NCBI GenBank assembly: GCA_963715655.1
Contig: OY970262.1
Location: 1,984,001 to 2,048,000, forward strand
Length of the DNA: 64,000 nucleotides
Direction of reading: 5' to 3'
Source of the DNA: JANQPD01 sp963715655
Lineage (GTDB): Bacteria; Bacteroidota; Bacteroidia; Flavobacteriales; Schleiferiaceae
The notes beneath the pieces are model-generated. The model was given only the letters and a program-made list of their open reading frames with translations, was not told the DNA's origin and did not search any database. Below, one piece after another: positions 37,098 through 45,491 of this stretch (position 1 is the first letter of the stretch; the number at the start of each line of letters is the position of its first letter). A program made the translations under genes and the position numbers.

Positions 37098-37174
37098 AAG
37101 TGGTGTGAAAAATACAAAACCTACGGTAATGGTACGTATAAAACAATTATTTTCACGCCTTAAAAGAAAATCTT

Positions 37175-38080
37175 ATGCCCCTTCCCTTTCTTGCCATTAT
37201 TGGCGCCCTCTTAGTGATATTCATAATTGCAGGAGTTTTTATTGTACGTCAACAGTCGGCTGCCGTAATGCAACGTTTAGGTAAATTTAATGGTGTCCGT
37301 CAAGCGGGATTTCATGTGCGTATTCCTATTGTAGATCAAATTGCCGGACGGGTAAACCTTCGTATTCAACAGCTTGATGTTTTAGTGGAAACCAAAACTA
37401 AGGATGATGTGTTTGTACGCATTAAGGTAAGCGTGCAGTATTTAATTTTAGTAGAAAAAGTTTATGATGCTTTTTATAAACTCCAAAACCCTCAAGATCA
37501 GATTACTTCTTATGTGTTTGATACGGTGCGCGCTGAAGTACCTAAACTGAAATTAGATTACGTTTTTGAAAAGAAGGATGACATTGCCATTGCTATAAAA
37601 CGCGAGTTGCAAGAAGCCATGAACGCCTATGGTTATGATATTATAAAGGCGTTGGTTACTGATATTGACCCTGACCAACAGGTGAAAGATGCAATGAACC
37701 AAATAAATGCAGCAGAACGTAAAAAAACGGCTGCCGAGTATGAAGGTGAAGCGGAGCGCATTAGAATTGTAGCCAAGGCCAATGCTGAAGCGGAAAGCAA
37801 GCGTTTACAAGGACAAGGTATTGCCGACCAAAGACGTGAAATAGCCCGTGGTTTAGAAGAATCTGTAGAAGTGCTAAACCGCGTTGGTATTAACAGCCAA
37901 GAAGCTTCTGCTCTTATTTTAGTAACACAGCATTATGACACACTGCAAGCGGTGAGTGAAAATACTGAAAGTAATTTAATTTTGTTGCCAAACAATCCGG
38001 CTTCGGCTAGTGATATGATGACGCAATTGATTGCAGCTTTTGCCGCAACCAATAAAATTAAAGAAAGCGGTGAGAAATAA
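37175..38080 (+). CDS. SPFH/Band-7 (stomatin-like) membrane protein
   Basis: 301 residues. One N-terminal hydrophobic helix (about 3-24) is followed by the SPFH domain: QQSAAVMQRLGKFNGVRQAG, then KTKDDVFVRIKVSVQY and LRIQQLDVLVETKTKDDV. A long alanine/glutamate-rich helix (about 180-235, with AERKKTAAEYEGEAERIRI) drives oligomer formation. Family members form ring-shaped membrane microdomain scaffolds. The next gene is only 38 bases downstream on the same strand, but no NfeD partner is visible. Confidence 0.9.
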   Translation: MPLPFLAIIGALLVIFIIAGVFIVRQQSAAVMQRLGKFNGVRQAGFHVRIPIVDQIAGRVNLRIQQLDVLVETKTKDDVFVRIKVSVQYLILVEKVYDAFYKLQNPQDQITSYVFDTVRAEVPKLKLDYVFEKKDDIAIAIKRELQEAMNAYGYDIIKALVTDIDPDQQVKDAMNQINAAERKKTAAEYEGEAERIRIVAKANAEAESKRLQGQGIADQRREIARGLEESVEVLNRVGINSQEASALILVTQHYDTLQAVSENTESNLILLPNNPASASDMMTQLIAAFAATNKIKESGEK

Positions 38081-38118
38081 GGATTAAATCTTAAAAAATA
38101 TAGAAGCTTAGTAAACGT

Positions 38119-38523
38119 ATGTCAACCCTAGATTTTAATATAGACCAAGACGAGAAGCCAGAACTTACGGATAGATTATTGGACTATTACTTTCAAATTA
38201 AACTTAAAGGCAAAACAGATGATGAAATTCGCGCTAGCCTAAAGCAAAAAAACTATGATGAAAGTGTAGTGAGTTTGGCTATTAACCTGTTAAACAAACG
38301 GCACAATAAATTATTAATGGCAACTAAACGAAAGGCTCAAGCAAAACTTTTGGTGTGGATGGGCAGTAGCTTTTTAATCAGTGGCTTAGTGTTAATTTAC
38401 ATGAGCTACATACAGCAAATAAGTGAACACTTTTTATTTGGGTTTTATGTGTTTACTGCGTTTGGGTTTTTAGGTTTGGTAACGGGTTTAATTGTACACA
38501 ACAACATGCGTAAGATTAAATAA
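38119..38523 (+). CDS. small membrane protein, two C-terminal helices
   Basis: 134 residues. The N-terminal half (1-65) is charged and helical (LTDRLLDYYFQIKLKGKTDD, then a DEIRASLKQKNYDESVV helix that resembles a UBA-like short fold). The C-terminal half has two hydrophobic segments (about 77-97 and 105-126) and a short basic tail. I do not recognise the family. It follows the SPFH gene by 38 bases and precedes a terminator, so the two form a likely unit. Confidence 0.7.
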   Translation: MSTLDFNIDQDEKPELTDRLLDYYFQIKLKGKTDDEIRASLKQKNYDESVVSLAINLLNKRHNKLLMATKRKAQAKLLVWMGSSFLISGLVLIYMSYIQQISEHFLFGFYVFTAFGFLGLVTGLIVHNNMRKIK

Positions 38524-38628
38524 TACCAATTACTGCAAAAAATATAGCGCTAAAAGCGCATTGTATATTATACCGATGGATGTTTTACGTAGCACTAATA
38601 CCATATTAAAAATCAATTTGCTATAACA

Positions 38629-38664
38629 ATCGCTTAACAAGTGTTGTTAGAGCGATGCTTTTTT
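38629..38664 (+). terminator. intrinsic terminator after the SPFH gene pair
   Basis: ATCGCTTAACAA (38629-38640), loop GTG, then TTGTTA-G-AGCGAT (38644-38656), a 12-bp stem with one bulged G, followed by six T at 38659-38664. Confidence 0.7.
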
Positions 38665-38675
38665 AGTGTTTTTTA

Positions 38676-40505
38676 CTATTCAGCTTCATCCAATTTAAAC
38701 TGCATATCATATAGATTGGTGTAAAAACCGCCTTTTTCTAATAAGCTTTCGTGGGTTCCTTGTTCTACAATTTGCCCTTTATCCATCACCAAAATTTTAT
38801 CAGCCTTTTTAATAGTGGCCAATCTGTGCGCAATTACAATGCTGGTGCGGCCTTGCGTTAATTTATCAATTGCTTTTTGAATAATCATTTCGCTCTGTGT
38901 ATCAATACTGCTAGTGGCTTCATCTAAAATTAAAACCGAAGGATTGCTTACATAAGCACGTAAAAATGCCAATAACTGCCTTTGCCCTACTGATAGCATA
39001 TTTCCGCGTTCCTGAACGTTGTAGTCAAACCCATTAGGCAAGGTTTCGATAAAATCATCTACACCAATAAAACGCGCGGCTTCTTCTATTTCTGCCCTGC
39101 TAATATCCTTGTGCAAACTAATATTGTTTTGAATGCTATCCGAAAATAAAAACACATCTTGCAGCACCACAGCTAAATTTTGTCGTAAAGACGATAATTT
39201 CACTTCCTTAATATCTTGTCCGTCTAATAAAATTTGTCCACTCCATATCTCGTAAAATCGGCTTAGTAAATTTATAATAGTAGATTTTCCGGCACCGGTA
39301 GCACCAACTATGGCAAGAGTTTTTCCTGCTTCTGCGGTAAAGCTGATGCCTTTTACAATCTCTTCATTTTCCAAATAACCGAAATGTACATCCTTAAATT
39401 CAATTTTACCCTTTACCGCTCCTAATTCTTTAGTACCGGCATCTTCTATGCGCTCATCTGTGTTTAAAATTTTAAATACCCTTTCAGAAGATACCATGCC
39501 CATTTGCAGCGTATTAAATCTATCGGCCAATTGACGTAACGGCCTAAATAACATGTTTATAAAAATGATAATGGCGGTAATTTCACCTAAGCTAATCAAG
39601 CGCATTTCTTCGGTTATGGTTGTACCCAACAGACCTCTTACCCATAGCTGTACAGACATTTTTCCTGTGGCTGAAGCTGCTTCTAACCCTCCATACCACA
39701 CCACCAAGCCAATACTTATAGCGCTCATAATTTCAATAATTGGTAAAAAAATGGAGAAATACCAAATAGAACGGACGTTGGCCTTTTTATGCTCTAGGTT
39801 TATGGCTTTAAACTTTTTCATTTCAGCCGCTTCCCTATTGAATATTTGAACCACGTTCATCCCGCTAATATGTTCCTGTACAAATGCGTTTAAAGAAGCT
39901 ACTTGCGTACGCACATCTTGAAAAGCACCTTTAATTTTAATTTGAAATAAGCGCGTGGCATAGTACAAAATGGGCACTACTGATAATGCCAAAAGCACCA
40001 ACCTAAAATCAAAAAAGTAAAACATAGCACCCACCATAACCACAATTTTTAGCAGGTCGCCAAAAATCACCAAAATACCTTCTGCAAAAATATCCGCGAT
40101 AGTTTCAATGTCAGACACTGCGCGGGTTACCAAGGTGCCTATTGGTGTTTGATCAAAATATTTTAGTTTAAAAGATAGCAAATGGCGGTACAGTTTCACC
40201 CGCATATCACGAATTATATTTTGGCCTAAATGATTGGCGGAATAAATAAAGAAAAAGTTAACAATACTTTCAATAAACAACAAGCCACACAGCAAAATAG
40301 TGTAGTTAAGTAGTTGATTAGGCTGAGGATCAGAAATGAAATTATCAATCACATATTCAATAAGAATAGGCCTTGCGGTAGTTAGTCCACTTAGCACAAC
40401 CGTAAGTATTAGCGCGCCCCAAAATACTTTTTTATAAGGGGCTATGTACGCTAATATTTTCTTTAAAAGCTTAATATCAAAAGCTTTACCTGTAATTTCA
40501 GACAT
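38676..40505 (-). CDS. MsbA-like ABC exporter half-transporter
   Basis: 609 residues in the fused permease-ATPase layout. Six transmembrane helices occur in about 1-330. The ATPase has Walker A GATGAGKST at about 408-416, the signature LSVGQRQLLAFLRA and Walker B VLILDEATSSID; the switch His is in VIAHRLAT. It works as a homodimer or heterodimer exporting lipids, lipid A precursors or drugs. One unusual insertion is a segment of about 25 residues (about 275-300, with KMSVQLWVRGLLGTTITE) between helices. Its start overlaps the stop of truA by 8 bases, so they are co-transcribed. Confidence 0.92.
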   Translation of the reverse strand: MSEITGKAFDIKLLKKILAYIAPYKKVFWGALILTVVLSGLTTARPILIEYVIDNFISDPQPNQLLNYTILLCGLLFIESIVNFFFIYSANHLGQNIIRDMRVKLYRHLLSFKLKYFDQTPIGTLVTRAVSDIETIADIFAEGILVIFGDLLKIVVMVGAMFYFFDFRLVLLALSVVPILYYATRLFQIKIKGAFQDVRTQVASLNAFVQEHISGMNVVQIFNREAAEMKKFKAINLEHKKANVRSIWYFSIFLPIIEIMSAISIGLVVWYGGLEAASATGKMSVQLWVRGLLGTTITEEMRLISLGEITAIIIFINMLFRPLRQLADRFNTLQMGMVSSERVFKILNTDERIEDAGTKELGAVKGKIEFKDVHFGYLENEEIVKGISFTAEAGKTLAIVGATGAGKSTIINLLSRFYEIWSGQILLDGQDIKEVKLSSLRQNLAVVLQDVFLFSDSIQNNISLHKDISRAEIEEAARFIGVDDFIETLPNGFDYNVQERGNMLSVGQRQLLAFLRAYVSNPSVLILDEATSSIDTQSEMIIQKAIDKLTQGRTSIVIAHRLATIKKADKILVMDKGQIVEQGTHESLLEKGGFYTNLYDMQFKLDEAE

Positions 40506-41244
40506 TCAAAATTTCTTTAGGGTATTGCACCTTCGTTAAGTATAAACCGTGGGCAGGTGCTGACTCTCCAGCCTGCTTTCGATCTTTACTTTCAATTATT
40601 TTTATAAAATCAGTGTTACTAATTTTTCCAGTTCCTACCTTTAAAAGGGTACCTACTATTGCTCGTACCATATTGCGTAAAAACCGATTTGCCGTAATAT
40701 GAAAAATTAGTCCATTTTCCGTAGTTTCAAAAAAGGCCGTTTGCACCATACATATATTAGTAAACGTTTGTGTATTACTGCGAGAAAAAGCACTAAAGTC
40801 TTGATAATGTAACAAATGAGAAGCGCATTGCTGCATCAGTTTTACATTTAAAGCGTAGCTAACCCGCAATGCTAAACCTTGGGTAAACGGATTTTTGGCG
40901 AAGGTAATATGGTATTGGTAACTACGTGCTGTTGCATCGAAACGAGCGTGGGCTTCATCGCTAACCTTTATAATGCGTTGCACCGCAATATCAGGCGGCA
41001 GCAAACGGTTAAGCTTGGCCGCAAGCAACTCTTCCTCCAGCTTTTCATCGGTATCAAAATGTGCAAACATTTCTTTAGCGTGCACGCCCGTATCGGTTCT
41101 GCCGGCACCTACTACACTAATTGGTAATCGCAAAATAATGCTTAGCGCCTCATTTAAAGTTTGTTGCACAGAAATAGCGTTAGGTTGCATTTGCCAACCG
41201 TGATATGCTGTGCCATTAAAAGAAAGTTGAATGAAATACCGCAA
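40498..41244 (-). CDS. truA: tRNA pseudouridine(38-40) synthase TruA
   Basis: 248 residues. Opens MRYFIQLSFNGTAYHGWQMQ, the TruA N-terminal signature. Catalytic Asp is in AGRTDTGVHA (about residues 47-56), and FLRNMVRAIVGTLLKVG is a conserved C-terminal motif. It modifies uridines at positions 38-40 in tRNA anticodon arms. Length is typical. Overlaps the downstream ABC exporter gene by 8 bases. Divergent from the phosphodiesterase gene. Confidence 0.95.
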   Translation of the reverse strand: MRYFIQLSFNGTAYHGWQMQPNAISVQQTLNEALSIILRLPISVVGAGRTDTGVHAKEMFAHFDTDEKLEEELLAAKLNRLLPPDIAVQRIIKVSDEAHARFDATARSYQYHITFAKNPFTQGLALRVSYALNVKLMQQCASHLLHYQDFSAFSRSNTQTFTNICMVQTAFFETTENGLIFHITANRFLRNMVRAIVGTLLKVGTGKISNTDFIKIIESKDRKQAGESAPAHGLYLTKVQYPKEILNV

Positions 41245-41260
41245 CTGCTGAATTGCCTTT

Positions 41261-41268
41261 TACTTTTG
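41261..41268 (+). promoter_or_regulatory. Bacteroidota -7 element (TACTTTTG)
   Basis: TACTTTTG fits TAnnTTTG, with the phosphodiesterase ATG 30 bases downstream. The element excludes the earlier TTG at 41253 as a start, since that codon lies upstream of the predicted transcript. Confidence 0.55.
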
Positions 41269-41297
41269 CGCAAAGTTACACCTATAAGGCGCTCCAC

Positions 41298-41789
41298 ATG
41301 AAAATTGCTTTACTTTCTGACACGCATAGTCATATTGATGCTAAAATTTTGGAATTATGTGCTCATGCTGACGAAATTTGGCATGCTGGTGACATCGGCA
41401 CCTTAGCCGTAACCGATGCTTTAGAAAAAGTAACTAAAGTACGCGCTGTATATGGAAATATAGACGGTACCGACATTAGAAAAACATGGCCGCTACACGC
41501 GCGTTTCACTTGTGCAGGAGCCGATGTATGGATTACGCACATTGGCGGATACCCCAATCGCTATTCCCCTGCCATTCGGGAAGATTTAAAGCAAAATTCA
41601 CCAGACGTTTTTATTTGCGGCCATAGTCATATTTTAAAAGTAATGTATGACCAAAAATTACAATTACTGCACATGAACCCAGGCGCCATTGGCAAACAAG
41701 GTTTTCATCAAGTACGTACAATGCTTAGGTTTGAGATAAACAACGCTAAAGTGGAAAAACTGGAAGTGGTGGAGTTACCTAGGTGGTAG
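41298..41789 (+). CDS. YfcE/MJ0936-type metallophosphoesterase
   Basis: 163 residues from ATG 41298. It has the calcineurin-like metal motifs in order: SDTHSH (D-x-H), HAGDIG (GD), YGNIDG (GN), WITHIGG and CGHSHILK (GHSH). These coordinate the two-metal centre of YfcE-like phosphodiesterases. The physiological substrate is unknown. Its promoter gap overlaps that of truA, making the two divergent. Confidence 0.92.
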   Translation: MKIALLSDTHSHIDAKILELCAHADEIWHAGDIGTLAVTDALEKVTKVRAVYGNIDGTDIRKTWPLHARFTCAGADVWITHIGGYPNRYSPAIREDLKQNSPDVFICGHSHILKVMYDQKLQLLHMNPGAIGKQGFHQVRTMLRFEINNAKVEKLEVVELPRW

Positions 41790-41820
41790 TTTTAGTAAAC
41801 CTTTAGGATAGAAATAGATT

Positions 41821-42228
41821 CTATCTAAAACGATCTGCGGCTCTAACTAAAGCTTCATCGCGCATAATTGATCTATTAGCCATAGAAACAAAAACAACCA
41901 CTAAAATGGGTAAAAATGCTGTGGCTCCTAATTGTATTTGATCATCTACTTGCAATGTATTATAAAAGTAATAAAGCAAAAAACCGAAGGCTACAAAGTT
42001 GATGATGATGTTAATACGACCACTAACTACCTGCTGTTTTCGGTTTTTATACCTAAAAATGGTAAATAAACTGATGATACCAGAAAACATATAAGCGCCA
42101 AAAAACACTGGTTCATCTACTAGGTAAATTGCACCGTCTTTGGTTGTAAACAAAGGAAAAAACCAAGTAACTACAAAAACGGTAATCACCGCTAAGAATA
42201 GATAAATACTTTGAATGCGTTGAATCAT
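41821..42228 (-). CDS. DUF4293 family four-helix membrane protein
   Basis: 135 residues beginning MIQRIQSIYLFLAVITVF, the characteristic start of Bacteroidota DUF4293. Four hydrophobic segments occur at about 6-26, 40-58, 72-91 and 97-115. No function is known. It lies between the phosphodiesterase gene (convergent) and rho (divergent). Confidence 0.85.
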   Translation of the reverse strand: MIQRIQSIYLFLAVITVFVVTWFFPLFTTKDGAIYLVDEPVFFGAYMFSGIISLFTIFRYKNRKQQVVSGRINIIINFVAFGFLLYYFYNTLQVDDQIQLGATAFLPILVVVFVSMANRSIMRDEALVRAADRFR

Positions 42229-42407
42229 AAAAAAAAACTTTGTGCAAAATTGATAAAAAATTGACGAGGATAAACAATCGTTTTATAAATATTTGTAATA
42301 TTGCCCTGTCAGGTGTTGGCATTCGCGCTACACTTACTTCACACTTTCCTATTTATTGGCATTCCCATTTATTTAGCAAATACATTATTTACATATTCCT
42401 TTTTTAG

Positions 42408-44270
42408 ATGTACGACATCAATCAATTACGCGGCATGAAACTTCCTGAACTTAAGGATGTTGCCGAACAATTAAGTATCAAAAAATACAAAAGCCTAAAC
42501 AAGCAAGACCTGGTTTATAGTATTTTAGACCAGCAAGCCAAAAATCCTAGTGCCGTTAAAGCAACCGAGCAATCAGCACCTGCTCCGGAAAAAACTAAGT
42601 CTGCTCCTGCGCCTAAAGGTGATAAACCTTCTGCTAATGCAGATAAACAGGTGAATAACGATAAAGCAAGACCGCCACGACCAAAACGAGCGCCTCAAGC
42701 GGTTAAGGAAGGTGGTGACGAAGCTCAAAAAAATGAAAACGCCAATAAGCCTCGTGAACATGCGGAACGTAACAACCCGCGTAAAAATGAAGCACAGGGC
42801 GAACGTAGAGAACAAACTAACCGTCCGGAACGAGCGCCACGTGGTGATAACAGGCCAAATGATAACCGCCCGAACAATAATCCGCGTAATAATAACGACC
42901 GGAATACGAACGACCGGAATCAAAATGACAACCGTCAGAGCAATAGCAGCGACAATCGTCCAAGCAATAGTAATGACAACCGCCAGAATCAAAATAATGA
43001 TACGCGCGGTGGTAGCAACAGCAACGACAATCGTTCAAACAATGATTCGCGTAATAACAACGATAACAGGAATTCCGGTAATAACGACAATCGCCAAAAC
43101 AACGATAACCGCAATAACAACCGTAACAACCACCGCAGAAATAAAGAGTACGAATTTGAGGGTATTGTTGTAAGTGAAGGTGTTTTAGAAATAATGCCGG
43201 ATGGCTATGGCTTTTTACGCTCTAGCGATTACAATTACTTGAATTCTCCTGATGATGTGTATTTATCGCAATCACAAATAAAACTTTTTGGTTTAAAAAC
43301 CGGAGATACTGTACGTGGCCAAGTACGTCCGCCTAAAGAAGGAGAAAAATATTTTCCTTTAGTAAAAGTGGAGAAAATTAATGGCCGTGAACCGGATTAT
43401 GTGCGTGACCGTGTTTCTTTTGAGCACCTTACACCATTATTCCCGCAAGAAAAATTTAATATTACTGATAGAAAAGGAACCATAAGTACGCGTACTATTG
43501 ATTTGTTTTCTCCCATTGGTAAAGGGCAGCGTGGTTTAATCGTAGCACAACCAAAAACGGGAAAAACTACTTTACTTAAGGAAGTGGCTAATGCAATTGC
43601 CGCCAATCACCCGGAGGCGTACATGATTATTTTATTAATTGATGAACGCCCTGAAGAAGTTACCGACATGGCCCGTAGTGTGAACGCTGAAGTGGTGGCC
43701 TCTACTTTTGATGAGCCGGCTGATAGACATGTAAAAGTGGCCAATATTGTGTTAGAAAAAGCCAAGCGCATGGTGGAGTGCGGACATGATGTAATCATTC
43801 TATTAGACTCTATAACCCGTTTAGCACGAGCGTATAACACCGTTTCCCCGTCAAGCGGAAAAGTGTTGAGTGGTGGTGTAGATGCTAATGCGTTGCACAA
43901 ACCAAAACGCTTTTTTGGTGCCGCCCGTAAAATTGAAAATGGAGGTTCTTTAACCATTTTAGCAACTGCCTTAATTGATACGGGTAGTAAAATGGATGAA
44001 GTGATTTTTGAAGAGTTTAAAGGCACGGGTAATATGGAAATGCAATTGGATAGAAAAATTGCTAACCGCAGAATTTGGCCAGCGCTTGACCTTGTTTCCT
44101 CTGGTACTCGTAAAGAAGATCTATTACTAGACAAAGATACCTTACAACGCATGTGGATTTTACGCAGACACTTAGCGGATATGAACCCTGTGGAAGCCAT
44201 GGAATTTTTACAAGACCGTATGAGACGTACCGAAAACAACGCAGAGTTTTTGGTTAGCATGAATGGTTAA
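42408..44270 (+). CDS. rho: transcription termination factor Rho with long disordered insert
   Basis: 620 residues, longer than the ~420 of E. coli Rho. The N-terminal Rho_N helix-turn region occupies 1-45 (MYDINQLRGMKLPELKDVAE). Then comes a 195-residue low-complexity segment (about 50-245) rich in Asn, Arg, Asp and Gln with repeated DNR/NNDNR units. The RNA-binding cold-shock domain follows (about 246-320, EGVLEIMPDGYGFLRS). The hexameric ATPase core has Walker A VAQPKTGKTT, Walker B VIILLDSITRLAR and the Q/R loops with LSGGVDANALHKPKRF. The insert sits where Bacteroidota Rho proteins are known to carry disordered regions. A terminator follows. Confidence 0.97.
   Translation: MYDINQLRGMKLPELKDVAEQLSIKKYKSLNKQDLVYSILDQQAKNPSAVKATEQSAPAPEKTKSAPAPKGDKPSANADKQVNNDKARPPRPKRAPQAVKEGGDEAQKNENANKPREHAERNNPRKNEAQGERREQTNRPERAPRGDNRPNDNRPNNNPRNNNDRNTNDRNQNDNRQSNSSDNRPSNSNDNRQNQNNDTRGGSNSNDNRSNNDSRNNNDNRNSGNNDNRQNNDNRNNNRNNHRRNKEYEFEGIVVSEGVLEIMPDGYGFLRSSDYNYLNSPDDVYLSQSQIKLFGLKTGDTVRGQVRPPKEGEKYFPLVKVEKINGREPDYVRDRVSFEHLTPLFPQEKFNITDRKGTISTRTIDLFSPIGKGQRGLIVAQPKTGKTTLLKEVANAIAANHPEAYMIILLIDERPEEVTDMARSVNAEVVASTFDEPADRHVKVANIVLEKAKRMVECGHDVIILLDSITRLARAYNTVSPSSGKVLSGGVDANALHKPKRFFGAARKIENGGSLTILATALIDTGSKMDEVIFEEFKGTGNMEMQLDRKIANRRIWPALDLVSSGTRKEDLLLDKDTLQRMWILRRHLADMNPVEAMEFLQDRMRRTENNAEFLVSMNG
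42560..43145 (+). repeat. degenerate low-complexity repeats encoding the Rho disordered insert
   Basis: The DNA consists of short degenerate units built from aac/gac/aat/cgt codons (for example ccgtaataat and gacaatcg) encoding DNR and NN runs. Open frames on both strands through this part are by-products of the composition. Confidence 0.7.
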
Positions 44271-44295
44271 CAACAAAGGTTTTCGTAGAAAACAA

Positions 44296-44337
44296 AAAAA
44301 ACCCGTTAGCAAGCAATTACTTCCTAACGGGTTTTTT
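44296..44337. terminator. bidirectional terminator between rho and trxB
   Basis: AAAAAACCCGTTAG (44296-44309) pairs with CTAACGGGTTTTTT (44324-44337) over a 14-base loop, A-rich on the left and T-rich on the right, between convergent genes. Confidence 0.85.
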
Positions 44338-44353
44338 ATGAAATACCGGTAAT

Positions 44354-45319
44354 CTAGCCCTCTATTTGGGCAACCTCCACTTCTTCTTCATATTCTTGTA
44401 AATAACGCTCTGCTTCAAGCGCCCCTTTGCAACCAGAACCAGCAGCAGTAATGGCTTGGCGGTAAATTTTATCCTGAGCATCGCCAGTAGCAAACACGCC
44501 AGGATAATTTGTGGTAGCTGTGCCCGGTCTGGTAATCAAATAACCAATTTCATCCATTTCTAACTGACCTTTAAAAATATCTGTGTTTGGTTTGTGACCA
44601 ATCGCTACAAAAAAGCCTTCAGCAGGCACTACATGTTCTTCATGTGTTTCATTATTTTTAACACGTACTGCATTAACCGTTTTTTCTCCTAACACCTCTA
44701 CCGTAGAGGTATTAAACAGCACTTCAATATTTGGTGTATTCATCACTCTATCTACCATAATTTTGGATGCCTTAAAGTGATCTTTACGTACCAAAACGGT
44801 TACTTTTGGGCAAAGCTTGGCCAAGTAAGTTGCTTCTTCTGCAGCGCTATCCCCACCTCCTACTACTACCACGTTTTGACCTTTAAAGAAAAAGCCATCA
44901 CATATCGCGCAAGCGGAAACACCGTGACCCATAAATTTCTTTTCAGAATCTAAACCTAAATATTTAGCACTTGCTCCAGTAGCGATAATTACAGTTTTAG
45001 CTTGCACTTTTACTGTTTCATCAATAGTAAGGGTATGATATTCACCAGGTGTAGTGCTTAGTTCAGTTTTTGTAACCATACCAAAGCGTACATCCGTACC
45101 AAAGCGTTCGGCTTGTTTTTTTAAGTCCTCCATCATTTCTGGCCCCATTATTCCTGTGGGATAACCAGGGAAGTTTTCCACATCAGTAGTAGTGGTTAAT
45201 TGTCCTCCTGGCTCCAAACCAGTATAAATAATTGGGTTGAGATTTGCGCGCGCTGCGTAAATGGCAGCTGTGTAGCCCGCTGGCCCCGTACCTATAATGA
45301 TGCACTTATGCTTTTCCAT
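44354..45319 (-). CDS. trxB: thioredoxin-disulfide reductase TrxB
   Basis: 321 residues. The FAD motif GTGPAGYTAA is at 10-19. The NADPH motif is GGGDSAAEE, and the redox pair is Cys137/Cys140 in CAICDG, the same positions as E. coli TrxB. The FAD-binding end is GVFATGDAQD. Reduces thioredoxin with NADPH. The preceding gene (45492) is on the same strand but its terminator lies between them, so trxB is separately expressed. Length and motifs match fully. Confidence 0.96.
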   Translation of the reverse strand: MEKHKCIIIGTGPAGYTAAIYAARANLNPIIYTGLEPGGQLTTTTDVENFPGYPTGIMGPEMMEDLKKQAERFGTDVRFGMVTKTELSTTPGEYHTLTIDETVKVQAKTVIIATGASAKYLGLDSEKKFMGHGVSACAICDGFFFKGQNVVVVGGGDSAAEEATYLAKLCPKVTVLVRKDHFKASKIMVDRVMNTPNIEVLFNTSTVEVLGEKTVNAVRVKNNETHEEHVVPAEGFFVAIGHKPNTDIFKGQLEMDEIGYLITRPGTATTNYPGVFATGDAQDKIYRQAITAAGSGCKGALEAERYLQEYEEEVEVAQIEG

Positions 45320-45433
45320 GTAATATCTAAAATTTTTTCAAAAGTAAAGATTATCTCTTAAAGGATTGGTAAAGGGTATTTATGAGGAAATAAGTGGTGG
45401 CAACTAAACTAGTTATCTACTAATTCATTAACT

Positions 45434-45473
45434 AAAAAATCGGGTTACCCTAATCACTTAGCATAACCCGATT
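45434..45473 (-). terminator. terminator downstream of the T9SS cargo gene
   Basis: On the minus strand AATCGGGTTA pairs with TAACCCGATT (positions 45473-45464 and 45448-45439) and continues into a T-run, the standard intrinsic form. It separates the cargo gene from trxB. Confidence 0.75.
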
Positions 45474-45491
45474 GAAATTGTTATAAGTTCG

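Noticed and set aside
42573..43173. Frames on both strands in the rho insert
   Set aside because: Low-complexity Asn/Arg/Asp codons keep several frames open; the predicted products are Thr/Ile/Val- or Tyr/Cys-rich strings without meaning.
43607..44260. 217-codon minus-strand frame inside rho
   Set aside because: It is antisense to conserved Rho ATPase motifs and arises from the codon pattern of rho.
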